From Stenotrophomonas sp. Ste86 (GTDB lineage Bacteria; Pseudomonadota; Gammaproteobacteria; Xanthomonadales; Xanthomonadaceae), in contig NZ_JALJRW010000011.1 in assembly GCF_024519465.1 (NCBI RefSeq), forward strand, positions 83,961 through 147,960: a stretch of DNA of 64,000 bases. Direction: 5' to 3'. The translations under genes and the position numbers were made by a program. Shown here piece after piece: positions 34,714-43,550 of the stretch; the first letter of the stretch is position 1, and every line of letters begins with the position of its first letter. Below the pieces are notes generated by a model that searched no databases, was not told where the DNA came from, and saw only the letters and a program-made list of their open reading frames with translations.

Positions 34714-37700
34714 TCAGTCCTGGTGCAGCGACGCCAGGTAAGTGCGCAGGGCGGCATCGAAGCGCTCCAGTTCCTCGCCACAGGCATCCACGCCGTGCAC
34801 GCCGACCTGCTGCATCAGCGAACGCGCCTGTTCCACCAGCACACCGGCACCGAGGGTGCCCAGCCCGCCGACAATGCGGTGCAGCACCTCTGCCACCGTG
34901 TCACTGTCACCCTGCGCGCGAGCCGCCTGGGCGCGGCGCAGGTCCTCTTCGGTGGTGCTGCGCATGCTCTCGATCATCACCCCAGCCACATGCTCGGAGC
35001 CGAAGCGCTGCACGATCGCCGTGCGGGTCGGCATCGCGCCCGACGGTGTCGCCTGCGGGACGGCCACCGGCGTTTCCTCGTGGCCGGGCAGCCAGCGCAG
35101 CAGCACCTGGCGCAAGGTGGCCAGCGCGACAGGCTTGGCCAGCAGATCGTCCATGCCGGCTTCGCGGCAGCGTTGCAGGTCTTCGGCGAGCGCGCTGGCA
35201 GTCAATGCGATCACCGGCATCCGCGGCAGGCCGCGCTCCAGTTCGCGTTCGCGCAGGCGCCGGGTCATGGCGTAGCCGTCCAGCACCGGCATCCGGCAAT
35301 CGGTGATCACCAGGTCGAAGTGTTCCTGCTCCAGCAGCGCCAGCGCGTCCTGCCCCTGCGCGGCAAGCGCGTAGGCAAGGCCGAGTTGCTGCAGCCGCCA
35401 GCGCATCAGCGCCTGGTTGGTGGGATGGTCCTCCACCACCAACACGCGGTACTGCCGCAGCGTCTCCGGCAACGCACCCAACGGCTCGCCGTCGCGTGCC
35501 GGGGCCGCATCGGACTCCATCGCCGGCACCCGCGGCAACAGCAGGTGCACCACCACTTCAGTACCCTCCCCGGGCACGCTGTGCAGTTCCAGGCTGCCGC
35601 CCATCAAGGCGACCAGCCGCTGGCAGATGCTCAAGCCCAGCCCGGTGCCTCCGTACTGGCGGGTGGTGGCGATATCGGCCTGGGCGAAGGGCTTGAACAG
35701 GCGCTCGCGCTGCCCCGGTGAGATGCCGATACCGGTGTCGGTCACCGCCAGACGCAGCCGCTGCGCGCCATCCTCCTCGTCGGTCACGCCCAGCGCGATG
35801 GCAACACCGCCCTGCTCGGTGAACTTGATGGCATTGCTGAGCAGGTTGAACGCGATCTGGCGCAGGCGCATGCCATCGCCCAGGTGCATCGGCGCCACCG
35901 CCGCATCGACCTGCAGCTGCAGTGTCAGCCCTTTGGCCGCGGCCTGCGGCGACAGCAGCTGCTGCACGTTGTCGAGCAGGCCGCGCAGCGCCAGCGGCTG
36001 CAGTTCCAGGCGCAGCGCGCCGGCTTCGATCCGCGAGTAGTCCAGGATGTCGTCAAGGATGTGCCGGAGCATCTGCGCCGAGTCCTCGATCACCGCGATG
36101 ATGCGCCGCTGTTCGCCATCGAGCGGGGTATGGGCCAGCACTTCAAGCATGCCCAACACCCCGCTCATGGGCGTGCGGATCTCATGGCTCATCGTGGCCA
36201 GGAAATCGGACTTGGCCGCGGTCGCGTGCTCGGCCGCGGCCTTGGCGGCAGCCAGCGCATCGGCCTGTGCGCGTGCCTCCGTGACATCCACCCAGTACCC
36301 GCTCCACAGAATTTCACCGGCATCGACCGCGTAGGGCAGCGCGCGCGAGCGCACCCAACGAAGGCTGCCGTGCGGGCTGGTGCGGAACTCGATGTCCAGC
36401 GCGGCGAAATCGCGTGCGGCGTGGTCCAGCGCCTGGCGGACACGCTCGCGGTCCTTCGCATCGATGCAGGCCATCAGCCGCTTCTCGTCCGCCATCGCAT
36501 CGGCCACGCTCAAGCCGAACAGCGCTTCCAGGTCGCCGGCGATGTACGGGAAGGAGAACTCGCCACTGCTGTCACGCCGCGCCTGATACACGGTGGCCGG
36601 CAGGTTGTCGGTCACGCCGGCAAGGCGCTGCTCCAGGCGCCGGCGCATGCCGACCTCACGGCGCAGCCGCCAGTAACCCCAGCCGTGCACCAGGATGGCG
36701 GTCAGCAGCACCAGCGCCAGCGGCACCGCCCAGCGCGCGATCGAACGCCAGTCCACCTCGCTGTGGTACTCGGCCGACAGCCAGTCACCGCGAATGGCTT
36801 CATGCTCGCGCGGGCTGAGGTTGACCAGTACGCGGTCGAAGGTGGTCGCCAGCGGCGCGTACTGGCGCTTGACCGCCAGCGAAAGGCGGTCGGAGAAGCC
36901 GGCCGGCGCGGTCACATGCAACTGCGCGGGGTATTTCTCCCGCACGATGCGATCGGTGGTGGCCAGATTGCCGATGTAGGCGTCGGCGTCCCCGTGGGCC
37001 AGCCGCGCCAAGGCCTGCTCGGCACTGCGCGCGGGCACGATGCGCGCATTCGGCGCGTGCTGCAGCACGTAGCCACGCAGGCGCTCGGGGTCGGACAAGA
37101 GGATGCTGCGCCCGTCCAGATCGGCCAGGGCCAGTACCGAGGGGCTGTCGGCGCGCACCACGATCACGTTGGGCACGGTGATGAAGGGCTGGCTGAACAC
37201 CCAGTCCGGCCCGAGGTAGGCCGAATCATTGGGAATGCCCATGATCACGTCGACCTCGCCCTTGCGCAGCTGCTCGCGCACCTCGAACCAGTCGTGCGCC
37301 GGTACCTGCGCCAGGTGCGCGCCGACCATGCGCAGTTGGCGCAGGTAGTCGCCCGCCACGCCGCTGGGCTGTCCGGCGGCATCGATGAAGGCCAGCGGCG
37401 CGGCGTTGGGCGCGAACGCCATCCGCAGCGGCGTGGCCAGCACCTGCTTCTCGGCATTGCCCAGGATCAGCCGCGACCGGGTGGACCACTGCAGCGGATG
37501 CAGCCAGCGTTGGGCCAGTGCGTCGTGTTCGCCGCGGGTGACTTCGCTGAGCGCGCCATCCAGTGCTTCGGCCAGCGGCTGCTTGGCATTGGGAACGCCG
37601 AAGTGCAGACGCTCCGGTGGCAGGTCGCTGGGCCGCAGCAGGGTGACCTGGCGCATCGCGTGCTGGTCGATCAGCATGTTGGCCACGTACGCGTTGCCGA

Positions 37701-38292
37701 TGTATACGTCGGCTTCGTTGCGGCCGACCATGTTCAACGCGGTCAACGTATCGGCGGCGGTGAGCTGCAACGCGGCCGGAAAGCGCGCGCGCACCTGGTC
37801 GCTGGTGACGAAGTCGCGCTCGGTCACCACGCGCAGCCCATGCAGGTCCGGGTCGGTGGAAGTGCGGGTGTCATCGGGGCGCCCGACCACGGCCAGCGGC
37901 GCATCCATGTAGGCACGGGTGTAAACCACGCATCGGGTGCGGTCGGCGCTCAGGGTGATGTTCATCACCACATCGATTTCGCCTCGACAGGCGGCATCGA
38001 GCACCTCGGCCCAGCTGCCGTACCTGCGCACGTCCACCCGTACCCCGAGGCGCCGCGCGAGCAGGCTCAGGTAGTCGTAACCCAAGCCCTGCGGACGTCC
38101 ATCGTGCATCGATTCGAACGGCGGCCAGCCGCTGTCGTAAATGCCCAGGATGATGGTAGGGTGCCGACCAAGCCATTCACTCTGGCGGGATGATAGCGAC
38201 GCCGGCGCGGCCGGCGCGTCAGCCCCCACCGCCAGCATCGGCACGAGGGCAAGGACCAGCAGCAACAGCCAGCGGGCAACCGGAGTACGCAT
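34714..38292 (-). CDS. BvgS-like hybrid sensor histidine kinase
   Basis: 1192 residues. Order: signal peptide (1-23), two Venus-flytrap SBP_bac_3 domains (about 45-270 and 290-515), one membrane helix (about 531-551), PAS (about 575-690), HisKA with SHEIRTPMSG (His about 701), HATPase (NLLSNAIKFT, TDTGIGIS, GGTGLGLSI), receiver with TDCRMPVLDGY (Asp about 997) and a C-terminal Hpt domain (LHRIVGGLGTLGA, His about 1136). This is the BvgS phosphorelay plan. Divergent from a BvgA-like regulator 78 bp away, its likely partner. Signal unknown. Confidence 0.95.
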   Translation of the reverse strand: MRTPVARWLLLLVLALVPMLAVGADAPAAPASLSSRQSEWLGRHPTIILGIYDSGWPPFESMHDGRPQGLGYDYLSLLARRLGVRVDVRRYGSWAEVLDAACRGEIDVVMNITLSADRTRCVVYTRAYMDAPLAVVGRPDDTRTSTDPDLHGLRVVTERDFVTSDQVRARFPAALQLTAADTLTALNMVGRNEADVYIGNAYVANMLIDQHAMRQVTLLRPSDLPPERLHFGVPNAKQPLAEALDGALSEVTRGEHDALAQRWLHPLQWSTRSRLILGNAEKQVLATPLRMAFAPNAAPLAFIDAAGQPSGVAGDYLRQLRMVGAHLAQVPAHDWFEVREQLRKGEVDVIMGIPNDSAYLGPDWVFSQPFITVPNVIVVRADSPSVLALADLDGRSILLSDPERLRGYVLQHAPNARIVPARSAEQALARLAHGDADAYIGNLATTDRIVREKYPAQLHVTAPAGFSDRLSLAVKRQYAPLATTFDRVLVNLSPREHEAIRGDWLSAEYHSEVDWRSIARWAVPLALVLLTAILVHGWGYWRLRREVGMRRRLEQRLAGVTDNLPATVYQARRDSSGEFSFPYIAGDLEALFGLSVADAMADEKRLMACIDAKDRERVRQALDHAARDFAALDIEFRTSPHGSLRWVRSRALPYAVDAGEILWSGYWVDVTEARAQADALAAAKAAAEHATAAKSDFLATMSHEIRTPMSGVLGMLEVLAHTPLDGEQRRIIAVIEDSAQMLRHILDDILDYSRIEAGALRLELQPLALRGLLDNVQQLLSPQAAAKGLTLQLQVDAAVAPMHLGDGMRLRQIAFNLLSNAIKFTEQGGVAIALGVTDEEDGAQRLRLAVTDTGIGISPGQRERLFKPFAQADIATTRQYGGTGLGLSICQRLVALMGGSLELHSVPGEGTEVVVHLLLPRVPAMESDAAPARDGEPLGALPETLRQYRVLVVEDHPTNQALMRWRLQQLGLAYALAAQGQDALALLEQEHFDLVITDCRMPVLDGYAMTRRLRERELERGLPRMPVIALTASALAEDLQRCREAGMDDLLAKPVALATLRQVLLRWLPGHEETPVAVPQATPSGAMPTRTAIVQRFGSEHVAGVMIESMRSTTEEDLRRAQAARAQGDSDTVAEVLHRIVGGLGTLGAGVLVEQARSLMQQVGVHGVDACGEELERFDAALRTYLASLHQD

Positions 38293-38370
38293 GCGGTCTT
38301 ATCTCCGTAGAATGATGTTTCCACCACGGCACGGCCCGAGCGGCGTCCGCCTAGGCGACCATACTAGTCC

Positions 38371-39009
38371 ATGACCCTCCGCATCATCATCGCTGACGAT
38401 CACCCGGTGGTCCGTATCGGCACCAAAGCGGTGATCGAAGCCAGCGGCGTGGGTGTGGTGGTGGCCGAGGCCAGCAGCGCCGACGAACTGCTCACCGCGT
38501 TGACCACCCAGCCCTGCGATGTGCTGGTGACCGACTACTCCATGCCGGGCAGCCAACAGGCCGACGGCTTTGCCATGATCGGCATGATCCGCCGTCGTTT
38601 CCCGGACCTGCCGGTGCTGATGTTGAGCGTCTCCAACAACCTGGCGATCCTGCGCATGGTGGTCTCCATCGGCGTGCTCGGTCTGGTCGACAAGACCTCC
38701 TCGATGGAAGAACTGCCGCTGGCCATCCAGACCGTGCAACGCGGCCTGCCCTACGTGAGCCGCACGCTGAAGGAGCGCATTGACGCGATCGGCACGCACA
38801 ACGTCGATGAGATCAGCACCAAACCGCTTTCGCCCCGCGAGGTCGAAGTGCTGCGCCTGCTCGGCAGCGGACTGACCGTGAAAGAGATCGCCCTGCAGCT
38901 ACACAAGAGCGTCAGTACGATCAGCCGTCAAAAGGGCGATGCCATGTTGAAGCTGGGCCTGAAGGGCGATGCCGAGCTGTTCGACTACCTGCGCGACGGC
39001 GAAATCTGA
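38371..39009 (+). CDS. NarL/FixJ-family response regulator (BvgA-like)
   Basis: 212 residues. Receiver domain (1-120) with acidic pair DD at 9-10, phospho-Asp 55 (TDYSMPG) and Lys in VDKTSS; LuxR-type helix-turn-helix at about 148-205 (LSPREVEVLRLLGSGLTVKEIALQLHKSVSTIS). Divergent from the hybrid kinase, so it is most likely the final acceptor of that phosphorelay. Confidence 0.94.
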   Translation: MTLRIIIADDHPVVRIGTKAVIEASGVGVVVAEASSADELLTALTTQPCDVLVTDYSMPGSQQADGFAMIGMIRRRFPDLPVLMLSVSNNLAILRMVVSIGVLGLVDKTSSMEELPLAIQTVQRGLPYVSRTLKERIDAIGTHNVDEISTKPLSPREVEVLRLLGSGLTVKEIALQLHKSVSTISRQKGDAMLKLGLKGDAELFDYLRDGEI

Positions 39010-39210
39010 TAAATCGGTCACACTTTTAGCTCAACGCATTCCCCTCCCCTTGTGACGGGGTTGGCAGATATGCCATGATGTCGCTGGATGAGTTCCTAAT
39101 GCGAGGTCGAAGGAATCGGCCGGCTCATCTACCACGCTCCCCCGTCATGGGCCGGGGCGTCTTACGCGTCGGCCTTCCTGCCCGATGCCCGCAGATCCAT
39201 GGAGAGGCGC

Positions 39211-40143
39211 ATGAACTTCCTTCCCGCCGTCAGTCCGAGCCTTGTGCGTCCGCGCGTGCGCGTGGCGTTGGCCGGCCTGTTGGTCGCGCTGCTCGCCAGC
39301 GCATGCAGCCCCTCGCCTTCGACCGCGTCACCACAGGGCGCCTCCGCGCCACGACAGGATGTTGCCCCGATGCAGAGCACCCTTACTCCCGCCGCTACCG
39401 CCACGCCGCCCGATGCCGGCAGCGTGCTGTATTTCATCTACCAGGTCGACGGCGATGGCGCGACGTCATATGAAGTTGCCAATGGCGCGGTCGCGACCTT
39501 CTGGTTCGGCCATGCCTTCGAACTGGGCGGCACCAGGTACTACACCGGCTTTGCCTGGAACACCGCGGCCAAGTACGGCAAGCCGGGCGAAGACGAGGCC
39601 GGCCCGGAGACCCAGGTAACGCTGACCGAAGCCACCTTCACCCTGACCGGCACCAAGGCCGACAAGCCCTGGGTGTTCAAGGGCATGGAACGCTCGATCG
39701 GCAAGGTCGGCGCCTACGGCAACCCGCCCACCATCGACAGCAAGCGCAAGCCGGTCGAACACCGCACCGCCGGTGGCAAGCTGCTGCTGGCGGTACCGAC
39801 CAGCAGCTTCGAGGCCGGCACCAGCATTGATGGCTACAGCATCCTGGTGTTCAACCCGGACTACGCGCAGGACAAACAGGACGACCGCGTCTGGGCCTAC
39901 CTGGGCTCGGTCACCACCGGCGAAGACAACGCCGCCGCCTGCGACGAAGGCCAGGCCATGCCGTGCATCGGCAGCGATGGCGAACTGGCCTTCAGCGCCG
40001 TGGCCGGCAGCGATCTGCCCGCGATCCGCGTCACCCGCACCGGCACCACCTTCGACGGGCCGGATGCAACGCGTCCGATGGGCCCGCAGGACACGGCGAC
40101 CTACGCCTACGATCCGGCCGCCAAGGCATACGTACAGAAGTAA
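39211..40143 (+). CDS. Lipoprotein, candidate immunity protein for the adjacent effector
   Basis: 310 residues from the ATG at 39211 (GGAGAGG upstream). Lipobox LLASACSPS places it in the cell envelope; a Pro/Ala/Thr linker (about 35-70) precedes a folded domain containing YFIYQVDGDGATSYEVANGAVATFWFGHAFELGG in segments. No named domain is recognised. It lies 102 bp upstream of an XVIPCD effector with peptidoglycan-degrading domains; in the Xanthomonadales system the periplasmic inhibitors (X-Tfi) are typically lipoproteins encoded next to, often just upstream of, their effector. The immunity role is inferred from that. Confidence 0.8.
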   Translation: MNFLPAVSPSLVRPRVRVALAGLLVALLASACSPSPSTASPQGASAPRQDVAPMQSTLTPAATATPPDAGSVLYFIYQVDGDGATSYEVANGAVATFWFGHAFELGGTRYYTGFAWNTAAKYGKPGEDEAGPETQVTLTEATFTLTGTKADKPWVFKGMERSIGKVGAYGNPPTIDSKRKPVEHRTAGGKLLLAVPTSSFEAGTSIDGYSILVFNPDYAQDKQDDRVWAYLGSVTTGEDNAAACDEGQAMPCIGSDGELAFSAVAGSDLPAIRVTRTGTTFDGPDATRPMGPQDTATYAYDPAAKAYVQK

Positions 40144-40245
40144 GCAGCAAGCAGGACCTGTTGACCGACATGTTGAAGACTCATGGATGAGTCCGGTTGG
40201 CGTACTGCGGCATAGGCCGCTCCAACAACCCCAGAGGAAGACGTC

Positions 40246-42279
40246 ATGGCACAGCGTGACTACAGTAAAAAGGAAGTTCTCGACATCATCGAGCAGGTCG
40301 CACAGCGCAAGGGCATCCCGAGCGAGGATTTCCTGCGGTTTGCGCACATCGAAACCGGCGGTCGCTTCGACGAGCGCGCCGAGAACAAGACCACCCACGC
40401 CAAGGGCCTGTTCCAGTTCCTGCCGTCCACCGCAGAACGTTACGGCCTGAAAGGTCACGAGTTCGATCCGACCCGCAACACCGAAGCGGCCGCGGAGATG
40501 TTCCAGCGCAACCTGACGGACATGCAGAAGCGGCACGACCGCACCGGGCATCCGTACCTGTCCGGCGAAGACAAGCCGACCGGGCTGGACCTGTACCTGG
40601 CGCACCAGCAGGGCGAGGCCGGTTATGGCTCGATCCAGACCGCGATCGCCACCGGCACGTTCGGCGTGGTGCGCGACCGCCATGGCGAGCAGATCGACAT
40701 GCGGCCGCGGATCATGGCGCAGATCGGCGATGACGTCCAAGCGCTGACCGGCCACAGCCGTGCCGACATGCGCAAGATGAACGACCACGACCTGGCCGCC
40801 AGCTTCGCCCAGTACTACGACCGCAAGTACGATGCGATCAGCATCCCCGAAAAGCACGTCGCCCCGCTCACCGAAGGCCACGCGCGCCCGGCCCAGCAGC
40901 AGGCACCGTCTGCCCCGACGCAGACGGCCACGTCGCCGGCGCAGACCGCCGGCGCCGCCGCGGCCGTCGCTGGCGCAGCGGCCGTGGGTGCCACCGCCGT
41001 CGCCGCCGCTGCTGGCCAGGACAAGCCCGGGATCAAGCTGGATGCGGCCTACAACGCCGGCGTGCAGTACGACGACGTCAAGTACGCGATCAATATTGCG
41101 TCCAGCCAGTATTACCGTGGCAACGGCGTCACCGGCAAGAACGTGGATCAGGGCTACATCGACTGTTCCGGCTGGGTGGGCACGCTGCAGAACAAGACCC
41201 AGGACGAGATCAACCGCAAGGCCGGCCATGAGGTCTACACCGACGCGGACAAGATCAAGCTCGGGTATGCCGGCTCGGGCACCATCGTGCAGAACGCCTA
41301 CAAGGAATCGGGCGTGCTGCTCGACCGCGCCGGCATCGCCAAGCCCGGTGCCCTGCAGGAAGGCATGGTCATCGGGCTGGATACAGCCAAGACCAAGCAC
41401 GAACACTGGAACGGCATCGACCACATCGTGATGGTGGTGCGCGACCCGAACACCGACAAGCTGTTGATCAGCCAGTCCACCGGCAGCAAGGGCGTGCACA
41501 CCATGCCGGTGGAGGAGTACCTGAAGCAGGTGGAGAGCCACCCGAACTGGAAGATCTATGCTTCCGATCCGCTGTCCAAGGGCCGCCACCTGCTGGAAAG
41601 CCACACGCAGGATCGCGTGCAGGGGCAGGGTGCGGCGACGCATGAAGCGCCGGGCAAGCACGGCAACGCACAGCCCGACGCCGCCCATGGCGCGCTGCTC
41701 AAGGACGGCAGCAAGGGCGATGCGGTGCGCAATGTGCAGGAGGAGCTCAACAAGCTTGGCTACGTCGGCGGGGATGGCAAGCCGCTGACCGAGGACGGCA
41801 AGTTCGGCCGTAACACCCAGGATGCGGTGCGCGCGTTCCAGCGCGACAACGGGCTGGGGGTCGACGGCATCGTCGGGGCCAAGACCCTGGGCGCGATCGG
41901 CGAAGCACGCGACAAGCCGCTGCTGAGCGATCCGCGGCATACCAACAACCCGATGTTCGAACAGGCGGTCAAGGGCATGGAAGGTCTGGAGGCGGGGACC
42001 TTCAAGGACCGCCAGTCGCTGCTCAACGCCGCCGGCGCGCTGACCCAGGACGCCAAGGCGGCCGGTCTGCAGCGCATCGATGCGGTGGTGCCCAGCACCA
42101 ACGGGCAGTTGCTGTTCGCGGTGCAAGGGGGCACCGGCGATCCGGTGCAGTTGCGTGCGCACGTGGAGAAGGGCGCGGCGGAAACGCAGTCGCTTGCCGC
42201 CACCAGCGCCGCGCTGCACGAGCCACAGCAGGCCCAGCAGGAGCAGGTGCGCCAGACCCAGAAGGCGATGGGGCACTGA
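40246..42279 (+). CDS. Type IV-secreted antibacterial effector: SLT / NlpC-P60-like / PG-binding / XVIPCD
   Basis: 677 residues (AGAGGAAG ribosome site). Residues about 10-170 resemble a lysozyme-like transglycosylase domain (FAHIETGGRFD with Glu 36; GLFQFLPSTAERYG). An Ala/Gln/Pro linker (215-260) leads to an NlpC/P60-type peptidase region with Cys 307 (YIDCSGW) and His 393 (GIDHIVMVV). A peptidoglycan-binding repeat follows at about 485-550 (DAVRNVQEELNKLGY, FGRNTQDAVRAFQRDNGLGVDGIVGAKT). The end (about 563-677) matches XVIPCD: NNPMFEQAVKGMEGL, AGLQRIDAVV, LLFAVQG, VQLRAHV and a Gln-rich tail, the VirD4-recognition signal. It would attack rival cell walls. No T4SS structural genes are in the window. 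Confidence 0.9.
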   Translation: MAQRDYSKKEVLDIIEQVAQRKGIPSEDFLRFAHIETGGRFDERAENKTTHAKGLFQFLPSTAERYGLKGHEFDPTRNTEAAAEMFQRNLTDMQKRHDRTGHPYLSGEDKPTGLDLYLAHQQGEAGYGSIQTAIATGTFGVVRDRHGEQIDMRPRIMAQIGDDVQALTGHSRADMRKMNDHDLAASFAQYYDRKYDAISIPEKHVAPLTEGHARPAQQQAPSAPTQTATSPAQTAGAAAAVAGAAAVGATAVAAAAGQDKPGIKLDAAYNAGVQYDDVKYAINIASSQYYRGNGVTGKNVDQGYIDCSGWVGTLQNKTQDEINRKAGHEVYTDADKIKLGYAGSGTIVQNAYKESGVLLDRAGIAKPGALQEGMVIGLDTAKTKHEHWNGIDHIVMVVRDPNTDKLLISQSTGSKGVHTMPVEEYLKQVESHPNWKIYASDPLSKGRHLLESHTQDRVQGQGAATHEAPGKHGNAQPDAAHGALLKDGSKGDAVRNVQEELNKLGYVGGDGKPLTEDGKFGRNTQDAVRAFQRDNGLGVDGIVGAKTLGAIGEARDKPLLSDPRHTNNPMFEQAVKGMEGLEAGTFKDRQSLLNAAGALTQDAKAAGLQRIDAVVPSTNGQLLFAVQGGTGDPVQLRAHVEKGAAETQSLAATSAALHEPQQAQQEQVRQTQKAMGH

Positions 42280-42319
42280 GTTTCATCGGGCAGGACGCCC
42301 ACCGGGAAGGAAGCCCACG

Positions 42320-42357
42320 GAAGGCCGCGCTCGCGCGGCCTTCTTTTTTTCTTTTCC
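42320..42357 (+). terminator. Intrinsic terminator of the effector gene
   Basis: Stem GAAGGCCGCGC/GCGCGGCCTTC with a 2-nt loop, followed by a T-rich run, 41 bp past the stop of the effector. Confidence 0.92.
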
Positions 42358-42406
42358 CCTCCGTGTGGCTGGCCTGAAGCGCGCTTTGACTCGTTCCAGG
42401 CGCGGG

Positions 42407-42662
42407 GGTCGGTGGGTTGGTCGCTGGGCCCCCATACCCTTTCCGGCGAATGTCCCCCGGCGTCGGCCTGCGGCCGCCACCTCCTCCTTTATTTCGCCTC
42501 CAAGGGCATGGGGGCCCAGCGACCAACCCACCGACCAGCTTGGCTTCTACCTGCTTACCGCAGCCGAGCCCCGTAGCGGCCGGTAGGCCCCTGGGCAAAA
42601 TAAAGGAGGAGGCCGCCAGGCCGGGGGACATTTGCGCCAGGGGCCTACCGGCCGCTACGGGG
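42407..42662. repeat. Two-hairpin dispersed repeat, copy 2
   Basis: Same organisation as the copy at 11042-11306: hairpin 1 at 42407-42536 with arms GGTCGGTGGGTTGGTC / GACCAACCCACCGACC, hairpin 2 at 42569-42662 with CCCCGTAGCGGC / GCCGCTACGGGG, and the shared core inside both. Relative to copy 1, two arm positions differ and the opposite arm carries the matching change. Confidence 0.9.
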
Positions 42663-42972
42663 CCCTCACGCTCGCGAAATACCAGAGCGGAGCCACGAGC
42701 AGATCCGCACGAGGCTTGCTACGGCACGTGAAACAAGACACGCCCCTCCATTGGGAGAAGCGCCTTTCTTGCCTGCACTCCATGGACTGCTCGGTCACCC
42801 GTAGCCGAACCCCAACGGCCGCCATCGTTCATGCGCAGGTCATGCATTTTTCAGCACCGCTTCAGACGCCCTGCCGTCATATGAATACGCACTCTGGCCT
42901 CACCCAGGCGGCAATGTTCCGACAATGTTGGAACCCCAGCTTGGTAGCCAGCACCCGACAGGAGAACCGAAC
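42663..42972. other. Gap between the dispersed repeat and the glycine-zipper gene
   Basis: About 310 bp. I see no gene here. The last 130 bp before the ATG must hold the promoter of the downstream gene; only its AGGAG ribosome site is clear. Confidence 0.5.
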
Positions 42973-43377
42973 ATGCTCAACATTTCCGCACTCAGCTTTC
43001 GTGGCCTGGCCATGGCCCTGGCGCTGACCGCCGGCCTGGCCACCATCAGCGATGCCAGCGCCATGTCCAGGAAGGACAAGCGCACGGTCGTGGGCGCGGT
43101 GGTGGGCGGCGTGGCCGGTCACCTCATCTCCAACGGCGACCCGACCGCCACGGTCGGCGGCGCGGTTGCCGGTGGTGCCATCGGCAACCTCACCACCCGC
43201 GACAACCGTGACCGCCGCTACGATCGCGGCTACGACAACCGCCGCTATGACGATCGCCGTCATGACCGCCGTTACGGCTACGACCGCGGTTACGACCGCC
43301 GCAATGACCGCGCCCGTTGGGAGCGCGAACAGCGCGATCGCCGCGACTGGGATCGTCGCCATGGGCGCGGCTGGTAA
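42973..43377 (+). CDS. Glycine-zipper exported protein with Arg/Tyr/Asp-rich tail
   Basis: 134 residues (AGGAG ribosome site). Signal peptide (MALALTAGLATISDASA), then a glycine-zipper segment VVGAVVGGVAGHLI and GGAVAGGAIGNLT (about 40-75), as in envelope 2TM proteins of the RcnB/YgdI neighbourhood. The last 60 residues are low-complexity repeats of DRRYDRGYDNRRYDDRR type, highly charged. Likely envelope-associated; function unknown. Confidence 0.88.
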   Translation: MLNISALSFRGLAMALALTAGLATISDASAMSRKDKRTVVGAVVGGVAGHLISNGDPTATVGGAVAGGAIGNLTTRDNRDRRYDRGYDNRRYDDRRHDRRYGYDRGYDRRNDRARWEREQRDRRDWDRRHGRGW

Positions 43378-43427
43378 AGCGGGCGCGACGGCCGGCTGAA
43401 GCGGCCGCTTGATGGACGACAGCGCAG

Positions 43428-43450
43428 CGGGCGGGTCGATGACCCGCCCG
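43428..43450 (+). terminator. Hairpin after the glycine-zipper gene
   Basis: Perfect 10-bp stem CGGGCGGGTC/GACCCGCCCG with a GAT loop, 50 bp past the stop; followed only by TTCTG, so a terminator with a weak U-tract. Confidence 0.55.
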
Positions 43451-43550
43451 TTCTGCGTTCCAGGCACGCGTTGCGCAACGGCGTGGACACCCGACGCACG
43501 CGGTACCCTAGCGCTCCCCCGCGCCGCAGCGCACGTCCGACCGCGTCCCG

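Noticed and set aside
43201..43377. Tandem DNA repeat in the glycine-zipper gene as a mobile element
   Set aside because: The repetition is at the protein level (Arg/Tyr/Asp-rich tail) and stays in frame; no element ends are visible.
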